The notes below the pieces were generated by a model. That model was not told the origin of the DNA, ran no database searches, and was given only the letters and a program-made list of their open reading frames with translations. From Thalassotalea sp. (GTDB taxonomy: Bacteria; Pseudomonadota; Gammaproteobacteria; Enterobacterales; Alteromonadaceae), in assembly GCA_022448425.1 (NCBI GenBank), contig JAKVCY010000009.1, positions 18,984-82,983 on the forward strand: a stretch of DNA of 64,000 bases, in the 5' to 3' direction. This document shows positions 1 to 8,000 of this stretch, in pieces (the stretch's first letter is position 1; every line of letters starts with the position of its first letter). Made by a program: the position numbers and the translations under genes.

Positions 1-427
1 GGTTACCTGAAATTTGTGAGCTACCAATATCTAGGTTGTTTACACCACCAATAACATAAAAGTTCTTTTCTGTTGGGAAAAACAACAGATCCACAGCTAA
101 TGATGAACCATCAGGCTCTACAGATTCGAATTCTGAGTATTCTGCTTGTAAATCAAATTGTGCGTAAGACAAACGGAATTCAGTAGACGGTAACCAACGA
201 TAGCTAACTTCACCGCCAAATCCATTACCTTGGTCCATATATGAGTTGCTATCAGCAGTAAATGTTCGTTCATTATCTGTCTGAATGTTCATTAAATGAA
301 AGCCAGCAGTATACTGACCAACAAGCTCACTTCCTGTTGGTTGTTCGTTGGCAAATGAACTAAATGTTGAGGTCAACAAGCTAGCACCAATGAGTGCGGC
401 AAGCTTTGTTTTTGTTGTTGTTTTCAT
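1..427 (-). CDS. Outer-membrane beta-barrel protein, 3' part cut by the window edge
   Basis: This reading frame is open from an ATG at 427 to the window edge, so only the first 142 or so residues are visible. It starts with a signal peptide (MKTTTKTKLAALIGASLLTS, cleavage likely after SSFA). After that come alternating hydrophobic and polar stretches with many aromatic residues, such as YRWLPSTEFRLSYAQFDL. This pattern is typical of small OmpA-like or OmpW-like barrels of marine gammaproteobacteria. The protein probably sits in the outer membrane. Its exact family cannot be fixed without the C-terminus, and an OmpA-type peptidoglycan-binding domain could lie outside the window. Confidence 0.7.
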   Translation of the reverse strand, partial: MKTTTKTKLAALIGASLLTSTFSSFANEQPTGSELVGQYTAGFHLMNIQTDNERTFTADSNSYMDQGNGFGGEVSYRWLPSTEFRLSYAQFDLQAEYSEFESVEPDGSSLAVDLLFFPTEKNFYVIGGVNNLDIGSSQISGN

Positions 428-530
428 AGGGGGCTATCCTAATTAAATCGTATTATTGTGGTGTTAATTCTGGTGTTACTTGTATCGCTGAAATTATATC
501 GATATGTGCCAAGATATTATATCCAATCAG

Positions 531-1919
531 TTATTTAATTGGTTTTTGCTTCACTAGCAAATACCTTGATTGCCACGCGAGTGTGAGGATTAAAGTAAAG
601 TAAGCTGCATTGGCTGGCGCTTGAAGATTGAAATCGACACTGATGTGAATAAGCATACCTATGATGGCCATCATGCAGCCAAATGCCGTCCCCTTCATCA
701 ATGGATGTCGACGATGTCGCATTGCATACAAGCTTTGCCATAGTGCACTTATAACAATTGCAGCCAAAATCAGCGTAGCAGGAATTCCATATTCAACTGC
801 AAATTGAATGTAGTCATTGTGGGCATGATCGTAAAATAGCGTAATATTTGGCCCCTTAACTGAAGGGAAAACGGTGTAGAAACTCCCAGCCCCAGTGCCT
901 GTTAAAGGGTATTGCTTGATAAGCTCCAAGCTATCGATAACAACTTCATCTCTCGTTTCTTGGGTAAAACTGGTTTGCGCTAGTCGCTCTTGGACCTTAT
1001 CAATGCCAAACCAGGCGCCTAGGATAAAAGTGTCTATAACGAGTAGGCTGGCGAGTAAAATTATCAGGCTCTTACTGCGATCTTTAAAGTAAAAGAAGGC
1101 GAGAATACCTGTGGCGGTCATGGATATAAAAAACGCAGCGTTTCCCATGCGAGATTTTGACAAGACTAAGGCGATTACCATAAGCGCAAGTGCAATACGC
1201 AATGCTGCTTTGCCTTTCATCAGGCTACTTATCAATTTTCTCAATTGAGCTTTTTTACTTTGTTGTTGGCCACGGTTTAAACCTGCAACAATGAGCCCGA
1301 TACCGATAGACAAACAAAGCAATAAGAAATTAGCGAAATGGTTTTTATAGACAAAACTGCCCGTTGCGATATGGCTATTTTCTAGTGACAGTAACCAAGA
1401 AGTAGGGGAGCCCGATAATGCCATAAGGCTGCCGTAAACTGCTTGGAATGTGCCTGCAAGGACGATAACCAGGAGGGTTTGTTTCAAGCGCTTTTCTGAA
1501 TTAACGAGTAAGATAGTTAACAACATTACAGCCCAATAAGACCAGCCAAGTAGTGACCCTACACGTGTTTCACTTACGTCTAGTGACAGTGTGTTTGCAG
1601 TAGAAGGAACATCTGCAAAGAGAGCTTCTAACGCTGGGCTTAGAGTGAACAATATATCTCTTGACAGCGCAAAGGTTTGGAACAATATCCAAAGTTGGAC
1701 GAAAGTAAATGCCGCTATCAATGATTTGTATTGCGCAACTTCACTTTTGATAGAGATATTAAATACAAGCGCTTTAATGAAAACGCTGGCGAGTAACATC
1801 AACGAAGTTACTTCGAGAATACTCCATGCCCACGGGCGGTTGGAGCCTAAAGGAATGGGCAGCCAAAAAATCAGTGCTAAAAAGCAGTAAAATTGTATAT
1901 GCCCTATTTGTGAACGCAT
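531..1919 (-). CDS. O-antigen ligase / Wzy-type polymerase family membrane protein
   Basis: 462 residues with about ten to twelve predicted membrane segments. The C-terminal half carries the Wzy_C-type region: a large periplasmic loop with TGTGAGSFYTVFPSVKG, then YDHAHNDYIQFAVEYG, where the His-Asn-Asp run is characteristic of O-antigen ligases and polymerases. Family knowledge says such proteins polymerise lipid-linked repeats or transfer glycan to an acceptor at the periplasmic face. The protein acts in the inner membrane. It is a second candidate polymerase besides the Wzy-like gene at 11258. No good Shine-Dalgarno is visible before the ATG, and an intrinsic terminator ends about 31 nt upstream of it. 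Confidence 0.8.
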   Translation of the reverse strand: MRSQIGHIQFYCFLALIFWLPIPLGSNRPWAWSILEVTSLMLLASVFIKALVFNISIKSEVAQYKSLIAAFTFVQLWILFQTFALSRDILFTLSPALEALFADVPSTANTLSLDVSETRVGSLLGWSYWAVMLLTILLVNSEKRLKQTLLVIVLAGTFQAVYGSLMALSGSPTSWLLSLENSHIATGSFVYKNHFANFLLLCLSIGIGLIVAGLNRGQQQSKKAQLRKLISSLMKGKAALRIALALMVIALVLSKSRMGNAAFFISMTATGILAFFYFKDRSKSLIILLASLLVIDTFILGAWFGIDKVQERLAQTSFTQETRDEVVIDSLELIKQYPLTGTGAGSFYTVFPSVKGPNITLFYDHAHNDYIQFAVEYGIPATLILAAIVISALWQSLYAMRHRRHPLMKGTAFGCMMAIIGMLIHISVDFNLQAPANAAYFTLILTLAWQSRYLLVKQKPIK

Positions 1920-1950
1920 GTTGTTTTTGTTGTCACGTATAAACGTAAAT

Positions 1951-1972
1951 AAAAAGCCCCTATTTGGGGCTT
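1951..1972 (-). terminator. Intrinsic terminator after the small secreted protein gene
   Basis: The stem AAGCCCC / GGGGCTT (1954-1960 with 1966-1972) has a 5-nt loop. Read leftward it is followed by a run of T (complement of 1951-1955). It should end the leftward transcript of the gene at 2089-2556, yet it lies just upstream of the ligase-like start codon at 1919. Confidence 0.75.
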
Positions 1973-2088
1973 AACTGTAATATTTGCTAGTGGACTTTAC
2001 TAACGAACTTTACCTGCGAACCTTGTTAACGAACTCAGTACGTCGAGTTACGACCGAAGGGTATCGATTGCTAGAGGTATTCTACTCT

Positions 2089-2556
2089 CTAGTTATTAGA
2101 TGCTGTATCAGCTTCAGGCGAGCCACCATTACGGCCACCAATGATTGGTGGTGTGGTTGCTGAAGATGGAGCAACAATCGACAAGTTACCCGCAGCCGTA
2201 GGCTCCGATAGAGTTACAGGATCACCACCGCCAGCAATAGCAGCTAGTAAAACATCAGCTGGTTGCATTAGGCCAGTATCAGCAGCAAACTGCATAAGGT
2301 CTTGGTGTTGCTCTGCAGGTGTTAATGAGATTACTGTTTCAACGATTTGATCTGCTACTGCTGGGCATGACGTTAATAATTCTGTAAGTGTACTTGCGAT
2401 ATTTTCCGCACCAGATGTAACTTCAGTTGAAAGTACCGTGCTAAAATCATCACAGTTTACGTCTGCCGCACTTGGTGCAGCGCTATTTTCTTGAGCAAAA
2501 GAAGTACTGGCAAAACCTAAGGCCAATACGGTTAAAACTGCTTTTTTCATATCCAT
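2089..2556 (-). CDS. Small secreted protein of unknown function
   Basis: 155 residues. I do not recognise the family. The N-terminus is a clear signal peptide (MDMKKAVLTVLALGFASTSFA, cleavage before QENSAAP). The mature part is acidic and helix-prone, with two cysteines (in NCDDF and TSCPAV) that could form a disulfide. It ends in a low-complexity tail rich in Pro, Gly, Ser and Thr (TTPPIIGGRNGGSPEAD). GGAG lies 8 nt before the first ATG, which supports this start over the ATG two codons later. It sits between the LapD-like gene and the O-antigen-ligase-like gene on the same strand, so a cell-surface or polysaccharide role is possible but only by position. Confidence 0.75.
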   Translation of the reverse strand: MDMKKAVLTVLALGFASTSFAQENSAAPSAADVNCDDFSTVLSTEVTSGAENIASTLTELLTSCPAVADQIVETVISLTPAEQHQDLMQFAADTGLMQPADVLLAAIAGGGDPVTLSEPTAAGNLSIVAPSSATTPPIIGGRNGGSPEADTASNN

Positions 2557-2666
2557 TACTACTTCTCCAGGTTACTACTGTTCAGTTATGTCTGGTCTCG
2601 TCTTACTTAGCTATAAGTTAGTTCGATTCAAAATCGACAGAGCCGAAACGTTTAGCTGCCTCGCCC

Positions 2667-2698
2667 ACTTTAGAACATATCTACTTTAGAACATATCT
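2667..2698. repeat. Perfect 16-bp tandem duplication
   Basis: ACTTTAGAACATATCT occurs twice head to tail (2667-2682 and 2683-2698) in the intergenic region upstream of the small secreted protein gene. It could be a duplicated regulatory site or a simple slippage duplication. No known operator is recognised. Confidence 0.8.
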
Positions 2699-2790
2699 AT
2701 GTTAAGTTTAAATTTGTTTGCTCAAAAAATCAACGAGAAGCTGTGCCAGCCTGCTAATTCTCTGGCGTTTAGCAAAAATTGCTATCAGGC

Positions 2791-4749
2791 TTAAATCGCT
2801 TCCGGTTTTTTGATGCCATAGCCCTGATAGTAATCAACAAATAGTGTTTGAAGTTGCTCTGCCTGGCTAGGTGTTTCAACCATCTCAGCAATCACTGTTA
2901 TATTGAGGCTATGCGCAATATTGGTTAGGGACTGAATAAATAGCTGATTCTCAGGAGACTTTTCAACTTGCAAACAGTAACTGCCATCTATTTTTACATG
3001 CGTTGGTTTAATTCGCATTAAATGGGCAAACGAAGAAGTGCTTGCACCAAATCTTTCGATAGTTATTTTACAACCGAGCGCTTTAAGCCGTTCTAGCAAT
3101 TCAAGCACGTTATCGGCGTGATAATTCAAACTCTCTTCATTGATTTCGAAAGTTATTAGCTCTGCTATGTCACTATGAGACTCAATTTGATTGATTAACC
3201 AATGGCTAAATGAGCGCGCTTTTAGCGACGCTGCACTTACGTTAATAGCAAATTCTTTTTTCTTATCGGCAACTAGTGCTAGTGCTTTTGAGATCACCAT
3301 TTGATCAAGCTGAACAGCAAGGTTTAGTCTTTCTGCAACTCGCACAAGCTTGCCAACAGGAATCGTGTTAGTGTCTTCTTTACCTGTGAATCGGGCAAAT
3401 AGCTCTTGATAAACGACTTTAGCATCAACATCGCATATGTCTTGCGCGACAAAACTCACCTGCTCTTGATTTAGAATATGCTCGAGTTCATCCTTCCATT
3501 TGTTAGAGCCTTGCGGAAGTGATGAGTCCGAAGAGAACGCCCAACCAGCCTGGGCCTCTTGAGCCGCTACTAGCGCGTTGTCTGCCATCGACATAATTGT
3601 TCCGAGTTCGCCGTTTACTTCATAAAGTGTGGCACCGATACAAGCTAAGCTTTTGCCAGAGATTGCATCACCTGTTGCGTCATTTACAATAAAAGCGCTT
3701 TCTTGAAAACGACTCATAAGGCTTTCAATTAGTTGTTGGCATTGGCTTTTATCATCGTCATCAACGAGTATTGCAAATTCACCGCCGGTTAACCTGTAGG
3801 CCTTAATAATCCTATCTTCAGGTGTTTGCTTGATGGTTTCTTTTAGTGCTTTAGTCGCCTCAAGTACGTAGTTGTCACCTGCGACATAGCCGTTGGCTTT
3901 GTTAATAGCATCCAAGCTCATCAAGCGCACAATAATTAAGTATCCAGCATGTGCTTGTTCTTGGTCACTGAGAAGAGAAGAAAATTGATTGTTGAAAGCG
4001 CGTCTATTACTGAGCTGAGTAAGCTCGTCGACAAATGCATATTTTTGGTATTTTTCGGTTTGTTCACTTAAATCGTTAAACATCTTTTGTAAGATGTGCG
4101 ACATTCTATTCATTGCTTTAACAAACAAGTTAAGCTCAACAGGCTTAGGAATGTCACTTACTTGGACAAAGTTACCCTGACAAATTTCATCCGCTTGTTT
4201 TGCTGCACGTTTTATTGGTGTTGTAATGGTTCTAAGTACGAAAAATACTAAGGTGCCAGCAAAAACGAATAATCCTAAAATCATCCAGAAGCTATTAACG
4301 GCGCTATGCCATAATTTTAGATAACCAAATCCAGGATGACTCATGACTGCCAATGTTTTGGGTTTTACCCAACCATCAAATACTTCAGTTTCTGCCATTG
4401 GTGGATTCAATGGGAAAAGTTGAATAAACCATTGAGGGACTTGGTCTAACTCGATAGGGTTATGACGCTCAAGCATCACACTGCCGTCGCTGTTGGTTAG
4501 GATAACGTGTTGATAATAACCACTGTCAAAAATAGCGCTCACCATGCTATCAATGGTGGCCATTTCTTCTTCAATTCCTACAAAAGGTGCAATTGATAGG
4601 CCTAGGGATGTGGCAGTATCCTGCGCATTAGATTCGAGCTGGCGGTCGATAAAGTGGCTAGTATTGACGACATTAATCCATACGGTACCGAGAAAAACTA
4701 AAGATAAAACGGATATTAGCCCTAAATATAAACGTTTAGATAAACTCAT
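2791..4749 (-). CDS. lapD: LapD-type c-di-GMP receptor (degenerate GGDEF and EAL)
   Basis: 652 residues. Order: membrane segment (about 7-27), periplasmic LapD_MoxY-type domain (about 28-150), second membrane segment (about 152-172), HAMP, GGDEF, EAL. The GGDEF signature is degraded to TGGEF (YRLTGGEFAIL) and the EAL signature to QEL (VVYQELFARF). Loss of both is expected of LapD, which binds c-di-GMP without making or cutting it. A Trp at about residue 127 (GWVKP) is placed like the LapG-contacting Trp of Pseudomonas LapD. It follows the lapG-like gene by about 34 nt on the same strand. In the known system, c-di-GMP-bound LapD sequesters LapG and keeps a large adhesin on the surface. Confidence 0.88.
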   Translation of the reverse strand: MSLSKRLYLGLISVLSLVFLGTVWINVVNTSHFIDRQLESNAQDTATSLGLSIAPFVGIEEEMATIDSMVSAIFDSGYYQHVILTNSDGSVMLERHNPIELDQVPQWFIQLFPLNPPMAETEVFDGWVKPKTLAVMSHPGFGYLKLWHSAVNSFWMILGLFVFAGTLVFFVLRTITTPIKRAAKQADEICQGNFVQVSDIPKPVELNLFVKAMNRMSHILQKMFNDLSEQTEKYQKYAFVDELTQLSNRRAFNNQFSSLLSDQEQAHAGYLIIVRLMSLDAINKANGYVAGDNYVLEATKALKETIKQTPEDRIIKAYRLTGGEFAILVDDDDKSQCQQLIESLMSRFQESAFIVNDATGDAISGKSLACIGATLYEVNGELGTIMSMADNALVAAQEAQAGWAFSSDSSLPQGSNKWKDELEHILNQEQVSFVAQDICDVDAKVVYQELFARFTGKEDTNTIPVGKLVRVAERLNLAVQLDQMVISKALALVADKKKEFAINVSAASLKARSFSHWLINQIESHSDIAELITFEINEESLNYHADNVLELLERLKALGCKITIERFGASTSSFAHLMRIKPTHVKIDGSYCLQVEKSPENQLFIQSLTNIAHSLNITVIAEMVETPSQAEQLQTLFVDYYQGYGIKKPEAI

Positions 4750-4783
4750 ATTTTTCTTCTTTTACTTGTCTAGTAGTCATTGT

Positions 4784-5446
4784 TTATTCGCCATGTTCAA
4801 TGCGATTAATAATATCTTGCCATGAACTGTGGCTGCCTTTTTCTTTAATCTTTCTACCTCGCCCCTGTGCCTTAGCAGCCCATAGACCGTCTGCATTAAA
4901 GCTATAGATAGGCTTTAGGTCTTTGCGATAACTGGCGGGCAATATTTTTCGGTTGATGTTGTCCAGTACTAGTGGCATTGCGTCTGGCGTCTCAAAATAC
5001 GCGAGTACCATATGTGATTGTCGAATACGCAGTGCACGGACATACATCAACCTAAGTTTATCTTCTTCAATGCCAAGTGCTCTTAGAGTGAAATACTTAG
5101 CAATGGTGAAATCTTCACAATCTCCGGCATTTTTCCCCAGAAATTCTAAGGGCGTCGCCCAATAATCTTTTTGTCCCCAAACTCGTTCATCTGCGACGAA
5201 TCGAACTTCGTTAAAAAAGCGATTTACTCGTGTGAGTTTTTCTTTTTCAGAATCTTGCTGTGCGTCGTCGACGAGTGTTTGCCATTCTTCAACTCGCTCT
5301 TTTGCGTCCTCACCAAATTGTTGCTCAACACGTTCTAACAAACCTTCCGGGAAAATATTAATAGGAGTGTTGGCGAGTAGGTAAAAACCAACTAATGCGA
5401 AGTTGAATGCAATAACAAGCTTTGCAATTTTGGCTACCGAGGGCAA
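4784..5446 (-). CDS. lapG: LapG-type periplasmic transglutaminase-like cysteine protease
   Basis: 220 residues with an N-terminal hydrophobic signal or anchor (about 8-25). The catalytic triad is visible as Cys110 (GDCEDF), His145 (RQSHMV) and Asp162 (LVLDNIN). Its spacing is close to that of Pseudomonas LapG, and the acidic residues flanking Cys match the calcium-binding site. Family role: cleaves the N-terminus of LapA-type adhesins and so releases biofilm. The only start that keeps the signal sequence is TTG; an ATG 14 nt upstream is out of frame and an in-frame stop lies just before. It forms a likely operon with the lapD-like gene. No LapA-like adhesin or its type I secretion genes are present in the window. 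Confidence 0.88.
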   Translation of the reverse strand: MPSVAKIAKLVIAFNFALVGFYLLANTPINIFPEGLLERVEQQFGEDAKERVEEWQTLVDDAQQDSEKEKLTRVNRFFNEVRFVADERVWGQKDYWATPLEFLGKNAGDCEDFTIAKYFTLRALGIEEDKLRLMYVRALRIRQSHMVLAYFETPDAMPLVLDNINRKILPASYRKDLKPIYSFNADGLWAAKAQGRGRKIKEKGSHSSWQDIINRIEHGE

Positions 5447-5604
5447 GGAAATGTGCTCATATCAAATAAGTTTAAAGGGAAATGAAACGCTTAGCTTTTT
5501 ACATCTTATTGCATACGAGCTTAATTACTAAAACAAAATCTATCAAGTAGCGCTTCTTTCATGAGTAAACTTTCCATAAATAACAGCTAAATTTCGTCTT
5601 CGAA

Positions 5605-5642
5605 TAAAAAAAATCCCGCTCTGCATGCGCATTGCGGGATTT
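5605..5642 (-). terminator. Intrinsic terminator of the PEP-CTERM gene
   Basis: The stem AAATCCCGC / GCGGGATTT (5611-5619 with 5634-5642), read leftward, is followed by a long T tract. It lies about 20 nt after the stop of the PEP-CTERM protein gene. Confidence 0.85.
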
Positions 5643-5662
5643 GATTGTTCTGTTTCTTGCGA

Positions 5663-6331
5663 TTACTTGCTTTTAAAGCGTCTCGTAGCGAATAGAATTA
5701 GCGCTAGACCGAATAGCATAATTGCATTTGGTTCAGGCACTTTAACTGCTGTGATAACGCGAAGTTGGTCAGCATATGGAGCTCGAACGAAAAGTTCTAA
5801 GTCAATTTGGCTGCCAGTCACTACGAAGTTATCTTGCGTATTGTTAGTGCCGTAAAAGTCTTCAACTTCTAGACCTCGACCGTTGCTGTTAGTGCTGTAT
5901 ACTGTACCTGCTGCACCTAAAACTAAGTCTGAAGCGTCAAGTAAATTTGCACTGAATGGGTGAGCTGAACTCTCTCGGTAACCAGTCCAGATAACAGCTA
6001 AGATTTCAGTCTCAAAACTGAAAGATTCTTCTGCTGAGAAGGAACCGCGGTCATAATCATCACCAACAGCATCAAAGTTAAAAATGTAGCTGTTTAGTTC
6101 CGTACCAGCAGCAAGCACGCCGCTTAGGCCTGTAGAAGCAAGATAATCAACGCCAAGGTCGTCTGTTAACGTGAAGTTTTCTTGCTCTGTGTATAAAAAG
6201 ATATCGGTATCGCTTTCTGGTTGAGCATTAGCCTCAAGAGATGCAGGTGTCGTGTCGCTAACGATAATTCCTGCTTGTGCATTATTCGCAAGTAACAAGG
6301 CTGCTAATAAAAATAATGTACTTCTAATCAT
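5663..6331 (-). CDS. PEP-CTERM sorting domain-containing exported protein
   Basis: 222 residues from the ATG at 6331, which has AGGA about 9 nt upstream. The open frame extends further up, but that part does not look like a signal sequence. It has an N-terminal signal peptide (MIRSTLFLLAALLLANNAQA) and a beta-rich central part. It ends in the classic tripartite PEP-CTERM signal: VPEP, a hydrophobic stretch (NAIMLFGLALILFA) and a basic tail (TRRFKSK). In known systems an exosortase/EpsH enzyme cuts this signal, usually in bacteria making exopolysaccharide. It lies next to, and divergent from, a polysaccharide locus. No exosortase is encoded in the window. Confidence 0.88.
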   Translation of the reverse strand: MIRSTLFLLAALLLANNAQAGIIVSDTTPASLEANAQPESDTDIFLYTEQENFTLTDDLGVDYLASTGLSGVLAAGTELNSYIFNFDAVGDDYDRGSFSAEESFSFETEILAVIWTGYRESSAHPFSANLLDASDLVLGAAGTVYSTNSNGRGLEVEDFYGTNNTQDNFVVTGSQIDLELFVRAPYADQLRVITAVKVPEPNAIMLFGLALILFATRRFKSK

Positions 6332-6675
6332 TTTTTTAATCCTAAACGGTATACAGATACAGTCATATTCAAGGCTCAAATAATACGTTGAACCGACTAT
6401 CATTCCTACCAATTATGCAGTAAAAACAAAATACTCGTTTAATTTTATGCATAACTACTCTGTGTGCTATTGATTCATGCAATTACTATTCCGTTTTATA
6501 AAAGCTCAATAAAAACAGTGTTTTGTTATATTATCTTTGCTATCAGTCGAATTAAATAACTTAAGGTGTAAAATATTTCGACATATACGAAAGCATTAAT
6601 TCTCAATAGCTTGTCGGTTTACATAAGCATCACTTTTGTTTTAGTTTATGCCTTTTATGGCCAATTGGATAGCCA
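6332..6675. other. Divergent intergenic region before the polysaccharide locus
   Basis: 344 nt without a convincing gene. It is strongly AT-rich and lies between the leftward PEP-CTERM gene and the rightward glycosyltransferase gene, so it should contain both promoters. I could not fix a -35/-10 pair with confidence, and saw no ops/JUMPstart element. Confidence 0.6.
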
Positions 6676-7407
6676 ATGAAAGTTACTGTAGTTACTGCGG
6701 TATTAAATGGTGTGTCAACGATTGCTGAGTGCATTGCTTCAGTGCGGGATCAAAGTTATGCCAATATTGAGCACCTTGTGGTTGATGGTGGCTCTACGGA
6801 TGGCACCATTGAGCTGTTGGAATCTATGGGTGTTGCTTTTATTTCTTCTCGTGACGCCGGCATATATAGCGCTTTCAACAGAGGCATTAGGTTGGCTACC
6901 GGTGATGTCATCCATATACTGAATGCGGACGACAAGTATAAAAATAACAAAGTTGTCGAAAATGTAATGACGAAGCTATCTGAAACTGCCGCAGATATTT
7001 GTCACGGCAGGATAGAGCAAACTTCAGAGACAGGTGAAGTTCTTCGACTTGTCGGTAGAGGTATTAATTTGACTCAACTTCGAAAGAAAATGTGGGTGGC
7101 ACATCCTTCAGTATTTGTGAGAAGAGACGTCTATAGTACCTATGGCTTGTTCAGTGAAGGTTTCAAGGTTGCTGCTGATCATGAATTTTTATTGAGGGTT
7201 TGGTCAAAAGTAAACATTACCTTTCTACCTGAAGTTTTAGTGACAATGAGACTTGGCGGAGCGAGTAACTCGCAGGTCGAGCTCAGTTACAGGGAGTCAA
7301 TGGCTACGTCGATTATCCATGGCGCACACCCGCTCAAAGCTGTTGCTCGTTACTATTTTGAACGTGCTAAAAGCTTGCTTTTACGATGGAGAAGCAATGA
7401 GAATTAG
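6676..7407 (+). CDS. Family 2 glycosyltransferase
   Basis: 243 residues with an N-terminal GT-A fold. The nucleotide-binding region VVDGGSTDGT is at about 35-44, and the metal-binding DXD-type motif appears as NADD at about 83-86. The rest resembles WcaA/WcaE-type transferases of colanic-acid-like loci. It should transfer one sugar from an NDP-sugar onto the lipid-linked repeat at the cytoplasmic membrane face. It is the first gene of the polysaccharide block. GGA lies about 7 nt before the ATG. Its end overlaps the next gene by 11 nt. The sugar specificity cannot be read from sequence. Confidence 0.88.
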   Translation: MKVTVVTAVLNGVSTIAECIASVRDQSYANIEHLVVDGGSTDGTIELLESMGVAFISSRDAGIYSAFNRGIRLATGDVIHILNADDKYKNNKVVENVMTKLSETAADICHGRIEQTSETGEVLRLVGRGINLTQLRKKMWVAHPSVFVRRDVYSTYGLFSEGFKVAADHEFLLRVWSKVNITFLPEVLVTMRLGGASNSQVELSYRESMATSIIHGAHPLKAVARYYFERAKSLLLRWRSNEN

Positions 7408-7930
7408 ACCTATTGTTGGAGGCTTTCGCACTTTATCACTGCTTATTTACTTAAAGCTGTTTCATAAAGCTGAAGGTTGGAAGTACTTCTTTGGAAGCTG
7501 GTCGAACTTTCGAGTTGAGAAGGGGAGCATAAATCTTTCCTCCGGCGTGTGGATTGAAGAAGGTACACTCATTCATTGTGTCAGTGGCAAAGTGTCAATC
7601 GGCGAACGAACCTTTATTAATCGACTAGTGACAGTAATATGTAGAGGGGGAGTGCATATTGGCAAAGATGTACTAATTGGTGATAATGTTTCTATTCACG
7701 ATCATGACCACGATACGCAAACTGCTGATTTACCTTATGGAAAGCAAGGCTATCGAATACAGGGTGTTGAGATCGGTGACAATGTTTGGGTAGGTAGCCA
7801 TAGTGTGATCCTCAAGGGCGCTACCATTGGCGCTGGCAGTGTGATTGCTGCTGGATCAGTGGTCAATCAGCCTATACCTCAGGGTGAATTATGGGGCGGC
7901 GTACCCGCCAAATTCATAAAGAAAATTTAA
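7397..7930 (+). CDS. Hexapeptide-repeat acyltransferase (WbbJ/WcaF-like)
   Basis: 177 residues from the ATG at 7397 (MRIRPIVGG), preceded by GGAG about 5 nt upstream. The open frame reaches back to 7253, but that part overlaps the glycosyltransferase and is not protein-like. The C-terminal half shows left-handed beta-helix hexapeptides (IGDNVWVGSHSVILKGATIG) and the His-rich active-site loop (HDHDHDT). Such enzymes put acetyl groups from acetyl-CoA on a sugar of the repeat unit. It ends in the usual PAKFIKKI tail. The 11-nt overlap with the preceding gene suggests coupled translation. Confidence 0.88.
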   Translation: MRIRPIVGGFRTLSLLIYLKLFHKAEGWKYFFGSWSNFRVEKGSINLSSGVWIEEGTLIHCVSGKVSIGERTFINRLVTVICRGGVHIGKDVLIGDNVSIHDHDHDTQTADLPYGKQGYRIQGVEIGDNVWVGSHSVILKGATIGAGSVIAAGSVVNQPIPQGELWGGVPAKFIKKI

Positions 7931-8000
7931 TTTCTTCATTCATGAGTTGAAACAAGTGTCTAACACAAGCGTTTTGCTCGTTGGGTAAAAGGGACAAGTC

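Noticed and set aside
6332..6675. RfaH ops / JUMPstart element before the polysaccharide locus
   Set aside because: No GGCGGTAGC-like sequence in the leader.
7253..7396. Upstream extension of the hexapeptide acyltransferase
   Set aside because: It overlaps the glycosyltransferase coding sequence and reads as an Arg/Ser-rich shadow; the ATG at 7397 has GGAG before it.
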